From: an uncultured cyanobacterium
GTDB taxonomy: Bacteria > Cyanobacteriota > Cyanobacteriia > CACIAM-69d
DNA length: 9,986 bases
Direction of reading: 5' to 3'
NCBI GenBank assembly: GCA_937894105.1
Contig: CALCTI010000503.1
Coordinates: 1 to 9,986, forward strand
A program made the translations under genes and the position numbers. Below the pieces are notes generated by a model that saw only the letters and a program-made list of their open reading frames with translations, was not told where the DNA came from and did not search any database. This document shows positions 1 through 6,699 of this stretch, one piece after another; within the stretch, counting starts at the first letter, position 1, and the number at the start of each line of letters is the position of its first letter.

Positions 1-481
1 CCACACTCCGGCGATCGCCCCCCAACCGCGCAACTTCCAACGCCAGCAGGTGAAACACAATCGCCATCGGGTAATCACCCAGCGCGTAATAGGCAATGCC
101 CAAATTCCCCCCCGGCGAAGCCTCACCCCCGCGATCGCCCGCCGCACGCACCAACGCTAACGCCTGCTCGTAAAAACCCACCGCCCGTTGATACTGCCCC
201 AATGCCGAATAAGCCAGCCCCAAATTATTCAGCGCATCTGTCTCCCCCTCGCGATCGTCCTCTGCCCGAAATCCCGCTAATGCCTTTTCCCAAGCGGCGA
301 TCGCTGCCGAATAATCGCTGGAATTGTAAGCCTCTACTCCCCGCTGAAAATGCTGTTCCGTAGCAGGGCTGCCAGCTTGGATGGGGATCGATAATGCTGG
401 GGTGGGCGGGGCGATCGTCAAACTCCCCAAAACTAAACCACTCAAAATCCAACCCAACTTTCCTGTTCGTAAACTCTTCAT
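1..481 (-). CDS. Exported tetratricopeptide-repeat protein, N-terminal part (runs off left edge)
   Basis: I translated this by hand from ATG at 481-479; it stays open for 160 codons to the window edge, so the C-terminus is missing. Residues 1-30 look like a signal peptide or anchor: KSLRTGK, a hydrophobic stretch (about 9-24), then a Pro/Ala-rich region ending TPALS. Residues 41-160 form three consecutive 40-residue units (about 41-80, 81-120, 121-160). Each has TPR signatures such as NLGLAYSALGQYQRAVGFY and NLGIAYYALGDYPMAI, and the last two end in GDR. TPR domains mediate protein-protein contacts; in cyanobacteria exported proteins of this type often carry a C-terminal CHAT protease-like domain, but that part is outside the window, so this is only a possibility. 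HIP1 sites at 11, 131 and 297 fit long residence in the genome. It is divergent from the EAD1 gene across a 113-bp gap. Confidence 0.85.
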   Translation of the reverse strand, partial: MKSLRTGKLGWILSGLVLGSLTIAPPTPALSIPIQAGSPATEQHFQRGVEAYNSSDYSAAIAAWEKALAGFRAEDDREGETDALNNLGLAYSALGQYQRAVGFYEQALALVRAAGDRGGEASPGGNLGIAYYALGDYPMAIVFHLLALEVARLGGDRRSV

Positions 482-594
482 TCTATCGACACCATCGCTC
501 GTTATTTTCACAATAATCTACGTAATTTGACCTGGTAGAGCTGGCTACGAGTTGCAAAGCTACAATCCTGGATAAAGGTCACAGACTACGGGTT
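482..594. promoter_or_regulatory. Divergent intergenic region between the TPR and EAD1-FGE genes
   Basis: This 113-bp AT-leaning gap must hold the promoters of both divergent genes. On the plus strand TACAAT (561-566) could be a -10 box ending 28 nt before the ATG at 595, but no good -35 lies at the right distance: TTGACC at 527-532 is 28 nt upstream, which is too far. No Shine-Dalgarno sequence precedes either start codon. The promoter assignment is therefore weak. Confidence 0.25.
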
Positions 595-2007
595 ATGGCT
601 TGGACACAGCAAGATAAAAAAGAATTTCGATGTGCTTTGCAAGATGTTTACAGAGATTACAGTTCGCTAGAAATTTTTGTGGCAGACGAATTAGATGTGA
701 ATCTAGCCACGATCTCTGCTGGTAATCAGAACTTAGAAAAAGTTGCGTTTGATCTGATTCAGTATGCGGAAGCAAAGGGAAAACTGGACGTCTTGTATGA
801 GGCATTCCACCGCTATAATCCTGGCCACTCTTTCCAACTACTTGTCAGAAAGGAGTTGCGTGAGGAGTCAGTGCCCAAAACTCTTGCAGCAGAGACCATT
901 ACCGCCCCCAAACCCATTACGCGATCACAGTTTCTAAGGTATGGAGGAGCTGGAGCTGCAGGGATAACAGTTGCACTACTGTTCGGATGGATCAAGGAGA
1001 ATTTACAGGGGACAGGCACTCCGACTTCACCAGGCGAGAAGACCCCGCCCTCACCAAATTCTGGAACATCGCCAGCATCCAATCTGCCTGAAACTCGTAT
1101 TCGAGAACGTAAGCTTGGTCCGAAGCCAGAGGGAGGACGCCTAATCTACTTTAAAACGGCTTCAGTAAATGCTGATGGAACAGAGAGTTGGGGAATGAGT
1201 AGGGGATACAGCCAGACATTTTCATTAGGGGAAATGAATCTGGAGATGATGTGGATTGAGCCTGGCCGCTTTGACATCGGTTCACCACCACCATACGATC
1301 ACGTTGATACGCGCCGTCACCCCCGTGAAGGCCCACAACAGTCAATAATATTTGCCCAGGGATTCTGGATGGGGCGCTATCCGGTCACACAACAGCAGTG
1401 GCAGTGGGTATCCGAATCAATAGAGCAGGTTGGTCAACCTCTGAATCCGGCCCCTTCACAATTCAGAGGAAATAATAATCGCCCAGTAGAAACAGTATCC
1501 TGGTATGACGCTGACGAATTTTGCCTTCGCTTATCTAGCGCTCTAAAACAAAAGTTTAAGTTGCCCAGCGAAGCACAATGGGAGTATGCATGTCGAGCTG
1601 GCACTAGAACACCATTTGCTTTCGGCGAAATTCTAACTGGTAAGCTAGCGAACTACGATGGGACGAAGACAGGCGACGGTGCAATATACGGTAACCCCAA
1701 TAAAGTTTTTCGAAACGAGACGACAGATGTGAAAAAGTTTCCAGCAAATCTCTGGGGTTTGCATGACATGCATGGCAATGTTTTGGAGTGGTGTGAGGAC
1801 ACTTGGCCTGGAGAACGAAAAGAGAGGAACTACGAAACAATACCTACTGATGGAACTGCTTGGATTAATTCAACGTCCAAAAGTCGAGTACAGCGTGGCG
1901 GTTCCTGGCAGTATCATGCTAGAGCTTGTCGCTCTGCTATGCGCCTCCACGAGGTTCAAAGCCGCGCTTATAGCTACACAGGCTTTCGTGTGTGTAGCGT
2001 TCCTTAG
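595..2007 (+). CDS. EAD1 domain - membrane anchor - formylglycine-generating-enzyme-like protein
   Basis: 470 residues from ATG at 595; no Shine-Dalgarno sequence. Residues 1 to about 90 match effector-associated domain 1 as I know it: basic-hydrophobic start, LEIFVADELDVNLATI, NLEKVAFDLIQYAEAKGKLD, then a YNPG turn. Residues 109-133 hold a Tat-like anchor (TRSQFLR followed by a Gly/Ala-rich hydrophobic stretch), then a Pro/Ser/Thr-rich linker (about 138-165). Residues about 205-470 are an FGE-sulfatase domain: MGRYPVTQQQW (259-269), PVETVSWYDADEFC (297-310), KLPSEAQWEYACRAGT (322-337), GLHDMHGNVLEWCEDTW (388-404), RGGSW (434-438), GFRVCSVP (463-470). In human FGE the catalytic copper-binding cysteines follow GGSY; here the first position is Tyr440 and only Cys445 is kept, so true formylglycine synthesis is unlikely. 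EAD1 normally pairs effectors with matching EAD1-bearing partners in bacterial conflict systems; no partner with EAD1 is seen here. The gene has no HIP1 site. Confidence 0.9.
   Translation: MAWTQQDKKEFRCALQDVYRDYSSLEIFVADELDVNLATISAGNQNLEKVAFDLIQYAEAKGKLDVLYEAFHRYNPGHSFQLLVRKELREESVPKTLAAETITAPKPITRSQFLRYGGAGAAGITVALLFGWIKENLQGTGTPTSPGEKTPPSPNSGTSPASNLPETRIRERKLGPKPEGGRLIYFKTASVNADGTESWGMSRGYSQTFSLGEMNLEMMWIEPGRFDIGSPPPYDHVDTRRHPREGPQQSIIFAQGFWMGRYPVTQQQWQWVSESIEQVGQPLNPAPSQFRGNNNRPVETVSWYDADEFCLRLSSALKQKFKLPSEAQWEYACRAGTRTPFAFGEILTGKLANYDGTKTGDGAIYGNPNKVFRNETTDVKKFPANLWGLHDMHGNVLEWCEDTWPGERKERNYETIPTDGTAWINSTSKSRVQRGGSWQYHARACRSAMRLHEVQSRAYSYTGFRVCSVP
1885..2004 (+). other. C-terminal segment resembling a DGR variable region
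   Basis: Codons 431-470 encode the C-lectin-type end of the FGE fold, RVQRGGSW...CRSAMR...GFRV. In this layout DGR target proteins carry their diversified positions. The positions that are usually Asn in relatives are here mixed: Q, Y, H (439-441), A444, M449, L, H, E, V, Q (451-455) and A, Y, S, Y (458-461). Many of these codons end in C or T, as expected from mutated AAC/AAT codons. No template repeat and no reverse transcriptase lie in the window, and ordinary FGE domains share the same framework, so this is only a candidate. Confidence 0.25.
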
Positions 2008-2098
2008 CCCTTAAGTAAGAAAAGAGAATTATCAGATCGTAAGGCGAAGTCATTCTCCAACCAGCCCTCCATGGCTTATCGCGAATAGGCGATCACCC

Positions 2099-2932
2099 CT
2101 AACCCAAAAGCCAATCAACAAATTCACCGAAGCCGTAACCTTCTTTGCTATCAGTTACTGCCGCTGGTAAATGGACTAGGCGATCGCGATAGTGGGCGAC
2201 ATTAGCCACCCCAACGGAACAGGGAAATTGGGAAGGGTCGAACATACTTTCATCGTTCGGGCTATCCCCCAGGGTTACGATTTCCCGGCGATCGCACCCG
2301 GGCTTCAGGGCGTCTAACCACAGGCTCAATCCCCGCGCCTAAGTTAGTCCTCCCGGCTGAATATGACACTGCACATTGCTATAGGTAAAACCGAATCCCG
2401 CCGCTTCACACCGATTCGCCAGGTCATCCAATTGGCGATCGCTCAACCCCTGCACATCAAAGGTCCAGTCGGTCTGGCGAAACCGATTATCCGCCGCCTC
2501 TTCCAGTTGGGGATACACTTCCCGCAATTGGTTAAACATGTTTACCAACTTAGCGCGATGGTCAGCGATCGCCCCTAAATCTCCCAAAAGCCAGCCCCAC
2601 TCATCTCGCGATCGGAGATCTAATGTCTCCACACTTTTCACCCCCAACCACGGCAACAGTGACTCCTAGCGCGGTCCCGGAAAAAAGGCCCCACCGTTTT
2701 CTGCCATTATCCCCGCAACCGGCAAATAGTGCGCCAAACCGCTCACCCATCCCGCTGATCGCCCCGTTGTAATAATCACTGGAATCCCCCCCTAATCCAG
2801 CCGCACCAAATCCGTCAATAGCGCCGCCGAAAACTCCTCGTTGCGAGTCAGCGTCCCATCCATATCCGTCGCTACCAAGCGAACTGTGGATCGCCATTGG
2901 GGAAACTCATCGAGCGATCGCAAAAAAACCAT
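2099..2932 (-). pseudogene. HAD-IIB family phosphatase (mannosyl-3-phosphoglycerate/sucrose phosphatase-like), interrupted by three in-frame TAG codons
   Basis: Reading the minus strand from ATG at 2932 gives one continuous frame of 277 codons ending in TAG at 2101-2099. Family motifs are intact: motif I ATDMDGTLT (nucleophile Asp23, acid Asp25), motif II PVIITTGRSAGWV (about 51-63), AENGGAFFP (about 77-85), TDWTFDVQGL and FGFTYSNVQCHIQPGG in the cap region, and motif IV TLGDSPNDESMF (220-231). The frame is broken at codon 47 (2794-2792), codon 89 (2668-2666) and codon 198 (2341-2339), all TAG and each followed by G. There are no frameshifts. From memory of cyanobacterial homologues (pattern NKATGL), codon 198 falls at the motif III catalytic lysine. 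Five HIP1 sites indicate an old resident gene that was broken recently. The intact ancestor would be a soluble phosphatase acting on a sugar-phosphate-type substrate, which cannot be specified. Programmed readthrough or an amber suppressor is an alternative. Confidence 0.85.
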
Positions 2933-3092
2933 AGGAAAATGCAGAACTAGCATGCTAAATCAACAGGACAAAGGTAAGCCACAAACGGCGGCATCGCCAG
3001 AATACCAACCCGGCCACAGCAATAAACCTGCTTAAGCGCCCTGATTGCAATGAACATTGCGATCGCAAGGCGCTAGAAGTATCGTCATAAAC

Positions 3093-3141
3093 TGTGATCG
3101 TAAATAGGTTGAGATCACAACAAAAGTGAGAGCTGATCACA
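3093..3141. promoter_or_regulatory. Three TGTGATC/GATCACA half-sites upstream of the promoter
   Basis: TGTGATC at 3093-3099 is inverted relative to GATCACA at 3113-3119, and GATCACA recurs at 3135-3141, exactly 22 bp further on. The spacings of 20 and 22 bp are about two helical turns, and the last copy ends 11 bp before the -35 box. TGTGA/TCACA are the half-sites of CRP-family regulators, such as SyCRP1 in cyanobacteria. However, no pair here has the canonical TGTGA-N6-TCACA spacing: the closest is AGTGA-N7-TCACA at 3125-3141. An activator-binding array is therefore an inference. Confidence 0.3.
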
Positions 3142-3152
3142 GAAAAATCCTG

Positions 3153-3181
3153 TTTACAATCACGGCTAAAGTGTCTATAAA
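3153..3181 (+). promoter_or_regulatory. Sigma-70-type promoter for the M16 operon
   Basis: TTTACA (3153-3158) and TATAAA (3176-3181) are separated by 17 bp, each one mismatch from the consensus TTGACA/TATAAT. Transcription would start near 3188 and read into the M16 genes, giving a leader of about 240 nt. No competing promoter of similar quality was found between here and the start codon. Confidence 0.55.
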
Positions 3182-3425
3182 GGCGGTGAATAGGGAATAT
3201 CCAGTAAGAAATCGGAATAGATAGGTGAATTGTTGCTCCTGCGTTTGCTCACCGTTACCCACCTTCTTTAAAAAAACGTATCCTAAAAAAGTGCCCCAGG
3301 CATTTTTGAAGGACTGCGGGAATTACTGACTCCCAATCTAAAGTTCCTCAGTCAAGCACTTTGCCGCCTCACCAGGTGTCAAAGACTCTGTAGTCTGCTA
3401 TCGCTATTTGTCCGTAATTTCCCTT

Positions 3426-5045
3426 ATGACTGATTCGTTAACTCCCCATCAGGAGAGCGCTTCTTTAACTTCCCAAAAAGCTGCGTCTCGATTTACAACC
3501 GTTCTAAAGAAAGCCCTGCGCTCAACGGTAGTGATCGCCCTAGCTTTAATTGTTTCACTGGCGATCGCCCCAGCTTCAGCTTTTGCCATCGAGTCGTCTA
3601 TTCGCCCTTATCTGGATCGAGTGATCGACCGGGTGAGCGAATTTACCCTCGACAACGGCATGAAATTTGTGGTGCTAGAACGTCACGAAGCGCCCCTGGT
3701 GTCTTTTGTGACTTATGCCAACGTGGGCGGCGTGGACGAGCCGGACGGTCAAACGGGAGTAGCCCACTTTTTGGAGCATCTGGCGTTTAAGGGCACTACC
3801 CGTATTGGCACCTCAAATTACGACGCTGAGGTGGCCATCATGGAGGAAATGAGCAAAATTGAGGTGGAGCGACAACAGGCTCGCGATCGCGGCGATGTGG
3901 AAACGACGGAGCGGCTGCAGGATGAGCTAATCACCTTGGAAGCCAAAGCTCAACCTTACGTTAAGCAAAACGAGTACGGGCAAATTGTGGAGCAGGCTGG
4001 CGGTGCGGGGCTGAATGCGGCCACATCTGCCGACGCAACATTTTACTTTTACAGTTTTCCCTCCAATAAGTTGGAGCTGTGGATGTCTCTGGAATCGGAG
4101 CGCTTTTTAGACCCGGTTTTTCGCGAATTTTATAAGGAGCAAGAAGTTATCCTCGAGGAACGTCGCCAGCGTACGGATAATTCGCCGGTGGGTAAGGCGA
4201 TCGAGGTCTTTCTCGACAAAGCCTACGACGTTCACCCTTATAAGCGTCCGGTAATTGGGTACAACGAGGATATTCGCGGGTTGACGCGCCTGGACGTGCG
4301 GGACTTTTTTGACACTTATTATGGTCCCGGCAATTTAACGGCAGCGGTAGTGGGCGACGTGGATCCCCAAGAGGTGAAGCGGCTGGCGGAAATTTATTTT
4401 GGGCGCTTTGAAGCTCGCCCCGAGCCCCCCGATGTGATTCGCCAGGAGCCGGTGCAGCAGCAGGAAAAAGAAATCACCGTTCGCCTAGAATCCCAGCCTT
4501 GGTATTTTGAGGGCTACCACGTGCCCAGCATGACCGATCCCGACGCCCAGGTTTATGAGGCGATTAACCGCCTGCTGAGCAGCGGGCGCACATCGCGCTT
4601 TTACCAGTCCATGGTGGAAGGGACGGAGATTGCTTTGAGCGCTCAAAGCATTTATGGCTTCCCGGGCGATCGCTTCCCCACGTTAATGCTGTTGTACGCC
4701 CTGCCATCTCCGGGACACGACCTGGATGATATGGCGACGGCAATTCATCAGGAGCTGGATCGGTTGAAAAATCAAGCGATCGCCCCGGAAGATCTAGAAC
4801 GGGTGAAAACCCAGGCGCGGGCTAGCCGGTTACGGCTGTTAGATTCGAATCAGGGAATGGCCAATTCGCTGGCGGAATACCAGGTAAAAACTGGCGACTG
4901 GCGCAATTTATTCCAAGAACTGGACCGCATTGCCGCCATTACCCCAGAAGATATTCAGCGCGTCGCCCGCAAAACATTTAAGGCAAGCAATCGCACCATT
5001 TGCCGCCTGCTTCTCCTGGACGCTGAAACTTCCACCCCCCAGTAG
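3426..5045 (+). CDS. M16B family zinc peptidase, catalytic subunit, exported
   Basis: 539 residues from ATG at 3426. An in-frame TTG at 3408 would add six residues, but the ATG needs no unusual start; neither has a clear Shine-Dalgarno sequence. Residues about 26-54 are a signal peptide (KKALRS, hydrophobic core, cleavage likely after ASAFA), so the enzyme acts in the periplasm, in the thylakoid lumen, or membrane-attached. The inverted zinc motif HFLEH lies at residues 114-118 (His114, Glu117 as base, His118) within TGVAHFLEHLAFKGTT; the third ligand should be a Glu in LELWMSLESERF (215-226). A charged, probably helical insertion (about 132-184) lies between them, as in the larger bacterial M16B subunits. 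The C-terminal half has the second M16 domain, but at GRTSRFYQSMVEGTEIALS it lacks the Arg...GLAY pair. The second M16 gene follows after 84 bp and supplies that pair, implying a heterodimer. The substrate is unknown. Confidence 0.92.
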   Translation: MTDSLTPHQESASLTSQKAASRFTTVLKKALRSTVVIALALIVSLAIAPASAFAIESSIRPYLDRVIDRVSEFTLDNGMKFVVLERHEAPLVSFVTYANVGGVDEPDGQTGVAHFLEHLAFKGTTRIGTSNYDAEVAIMEEMSKIEVERQQARDRGDVETTERLQDELITLEAKAQPYVKQNEYGQIVEQAGGAGLNAATSADATFYFYSFPSNKLELWMSLESERFLDPVFREFYKEQEVILEERRQRTDNSPVGKAIEVFLDKAYDVHPYKRPVIGYNEDIRGLTRLDVRDFFDTYYGPGNLTAAVVGDVDPQEVKRLAEIYFGRFEARPEPPDVIRQEPVQQQEKEITVRLESQPWYFEGYHVPSMTDPDAQVYEAINRLLSSGRTSRFYQSMVEGTEIALSAQSIYGFPGDRFPTLMLLYALPSPGHDLDDMATAIHQELDRLKNQAIAPEDLERVKTQARASRLRLLDSNQGMANSLAEYQVKTGDWRNLFQELDRIAAITPEDIQRVARKTFKASNRTICRLLLLDAETSTPQ

Positions 5046-5056
5046 CCCCCTGGCTA
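5043..5056 (+). repeat. Small hairpin overlapping the stop codon of the first M16 gene
   Basis: TAGCC-CCCT-GGCTA can form a 5-bp stem with a 4-base loop, starting at the stop codon itself. No T-run follows directly, so it is not an intrinsic terminator. It could act as an mRNA processing or stability element between the two cotranscribed M16 genes. Confidence 0.25.
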
Positions 5057-5129
5057 CGCTAATTCCGAAAAACGCTGAACATTATTTTCTGCGACTGTCT
5101 TCTTTTTCGACCTTCTTTTTAAGGAAACC

Positions 5130-6641
5130 ATGGTGTTTTTGCAAACCCTACGTCAGTTTATTCACCGAGCGTTGAGTCCCATTACCCAAGGGCGTGGGCG
5201 GTGGTCTCCGGCACTATTAGCGATCGCGGCCTTAGGGTTGGTGGTGGCGTCAGGCTGGCGATCGCCGGCCCAGGCTAACGAGGTGCGCTACCACGACGAG
5301 CTTACTTTCCCCCCCCTGCGGGAAATTATCCTTCCCGATTACGAGCGCTATACCCTGCCCAACGGCATGGTGGTGTACCTGCAAGAAAACCATGAGCTGC
5401 CCTTAATTGAAGGACAAGCCTATATTCGCACCGGCAGTCGCTGGGAGCCTGTTCGCCAAACGGGGCTAGCCGGCATTACTGGCGACCTAATGCGCAGCGG
5501 CGGCACCACCGAACATTCTGCCAATGATTTAGCCAGGCTCCTAGAAAGCCGCGCCGCTTACATTGAATCAGGCATTGGCACCTCCTCCGGTTCCCTCAGT
5601 CTTGGGGGACTTACGGAAGACTTTGATTTTGTGCTGGGGCTGGCGGCGGAAGTGCTGAGACAACCGGCTTTTCCCGGCGATCGCCTGGAGTTGAGCAAAA
5701 AGCAAATTAGCGGCGGCATTGCCCGGCGAAATGATAACCCTAACGGTATTGCCAGTCGAGAGTTTGCCAAACTGATTTATGGGGACAGTAGCCCCTATGC
5801 CCGCACCATTGAATACAGCACCCTAGACGCCATTACCCGTGACAACGTAGTGGACTTTTACGACCAGTACGTGACGCCAAACCATATTATTTTGGGGCTA
5901 TCGGGCGACTTTGACATTGCCAGCGCCAAGGAACTGATTGCCAAACATTTTGGCGACTGGCAGCCCACGCCCACCCAACTGCCCCCAGTCCCCGACGCAA
6001 CCCAAGCCACCCAAAGCGGCACCTACATTGTGGATCGCCCGCAGCTTACCCAAAGCTCCGTACGCCTGGGGCACATTAGCGGTCTGGCTAGCAGTGAAGA
6101 CTATCCCGCCCTCAGCGTAATGAACAATATTTTGAATGGTTTTGGGGGACGGCTATTTAATGAATTGCGATCGCGTCAGGGATTAGCCTACTCCGTGTAC
6201 GGCTACTGGAGTGCCGAATTTGACTATCCCGGTATTTTCCTCGCTGGCGGTCAAACCCGTACCGAAGGCACCGCTGCCTTCATTAACGGCATTCGCAAGG
6301 AGATTGATCGTCTGCGCACTGGCCCCCTTACGGAAGAGGAGCTGAATTACGCCAAGGACCTAACCCTAAACTCCTTTGTGTTTCGCTTTGCCACCCCTTT
6401 CCAGGTGCTGTCTCGCCTAATGACGTATGAATACTACGACTATCCCAGCGATTTTCTTTTCCAATATCAACAGGGCATCAAAGATGCCACCGTTGCTGAC
6501 GTTAAGCGAGTGGCTAAAACCTATCTCAATCCGGACCAGTTAGTTACCTTGGTGGTGGGCAATAAAGAGGCGATCGCTCCCCTGCTATCCTCTAAATCCC
6601 TAGAGGAAATCGACGTTACCATTCCTTCACCAACCTCCTGA
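5130..6641 (+). CDS. M16B family peptidase-like protein, non-catalytic partner subunit, exported
   Basis: 503 residues. The start ATG at 5130 is supported by AAGGAA at 5121-5126. Residues 25-49 form a signal peptide with cleavage likely after SPAQA, giving the same compartment as the upstream subunit. M16 landmarks: YTLPNGMVVYLQENHELPL (74-92), TGLAGITGDLMRSGGTT (111-127), NHIILGLSGDFD (251-262), GFGGRLFNELRSRQGLAYSV (337-356). In the second, the zinc motif HxxEH is replaced: G115, G118 and D119 occupy the His, Glu and His positions, so this subunit cannot bind catalytic zinc. Arg347 and Tyr354, seven residues apart, match the conserved R/Y pair of M16B small subunits, which helps position substrate in the partner's active site. 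Together with the upstream gene this is the two-gene M16B layout known from bacterial heterodimeric peptidases and, by analogy, mitochondrial processing peptidase. The gap of 84 bp on the same strand suggests cotranscription. Confidence 0.92.
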   Translation: MVFLQTLRQFIHRALSPITQGRGRWSPALLAIAALGLVVASGWRSPAQANEVRYHDELTFPPLREIILPDYERYTLPNGMVVYLQENHELPLIEGQAYIRTGSRWEPVRQTGLAGITGDLMRSGGTTEHSANDLARLLESRAAYIESGIGTSSGSLSLGGLTEDFDFVLGLAAEVLRQPAFPGDRLELSKKQISGGIARRNDNPNGIASREFAKLIYGDSSPYARTIEYSTLDAITRDNVVDFYDQYVTPNHIILGLSGDFDIASAKELIAKHFGDWQPTPTQLPPVPDATQATQSGTYIVDRPQLTQSSVRLGHISGLASSEDYPALSVMNNILNGFGGRLFNELRSRQGLAYSVYGYWSAEFDYPGIFLAGGQTRTEGTAAFINGIRKEIDRLRTGPLTEEELNYAKDLTLNSFVFRFATPFQVLSRLMTYEYYDYPSDFLFQYQQGIKDATVADVKRVAKTYLNPDQLVTLVVGNKEAIAPLLSSKSLEEIDVTIPSPTS

Positions 6642-6684
6642 GGATAGTTGCATGTGGGCAAGGTTACTGATGATTTTGCTGGCG

Positions 6685-6699
6685 AGTCTTTCAAAGACT
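6685..6699. repeat. Perfect 15-bp palindrome AGTCTTT-C-AAAGACT
   Basis: It lies 44 bp after the end of the second M16 gene and 132 bp before the DCC gene. Just downstream is a short direct repeat, ACTAACTA, at 6697-6704 and again from 6708, which runs into the hairpin-capable CACTAACTAGTG. The one-base centre is too tight for a good RNA hairpin, so an operator-like protein site or chance is more likely than a terminator. No T-run follows. Confidence 0.35.

Larger units (their letters stand above)
2933..3425. other. Long intergenic region upstream of the M16 operon
   Basis: About 490 bp separate the broken HAD gene (minus strand) from the first M16 gene (plus strand). I see no convincing gene: the small frames here have no family resemblance. 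The right half carries the promoter at 3153-3181 and half-sites at 3093-3141. If that promoter is used, the M16 transcript has a leader of about 240 nt. Within the leader, weak inverted repeats occur, such as GGTGA...TCACC (about 3224-3253) and AGACT-CTGT-AGTCT (3383-3396). No known riboswitch fold was recognised. A palindromic TTGCGATCGCAA, centred on a HIP1 site, lies at 3057-3068. Confidence 0.5.

Noticed and set aside
225..452. Minus-strand open frame of 75 codons
   Set aside because: It is an out-of-frame shadow of the TPR gene, whose frame from 481 gives signal peptide and TPR units.
542..554. 13-mer TGGCTACGAGTTG repeated at 7740-7752
   Set aside because: About one such 13-base match is expected by chance in 10 kb; flanks do not extend the similarity, so it is not an attachment site or mobile-element end.
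595..2007. Active formylglycine-generating enzyme maturing a sulfatase
   Set aside because: One of the two required cysteines is Tyr440, no sulfatase gene is nearby, and the EAD1 fusion points elsewhere.
2601..2897. Minus-strand 98-codon frame rich in Gly and Ala
   Set aside because: It is out of frame with the HAD motifs. The frame with the amber codons carries DMDGTLT, TTGRS and ENGG, so this one is a shadow.
2099..2932. Genome-wide reassignment of TAG to a sense codon
   Set aside because: The other genes contain no internal TAG, and two of them end at TAG at the expected family C-terminus. At most suppression or gene-specific readthrough is possible.
2955..3140. Minus-strand small frame ending just before the HAD gene
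   Set aside because: No recognisable family, no ribosome-binding site and unusual composition; not supported as a gene.
3408..3425. TTG start adding six residues to the first M16 protein
   Set aside because: No Shine-Dalgarno support. ATG at 3426 gives a normal leader before the signal peptide.
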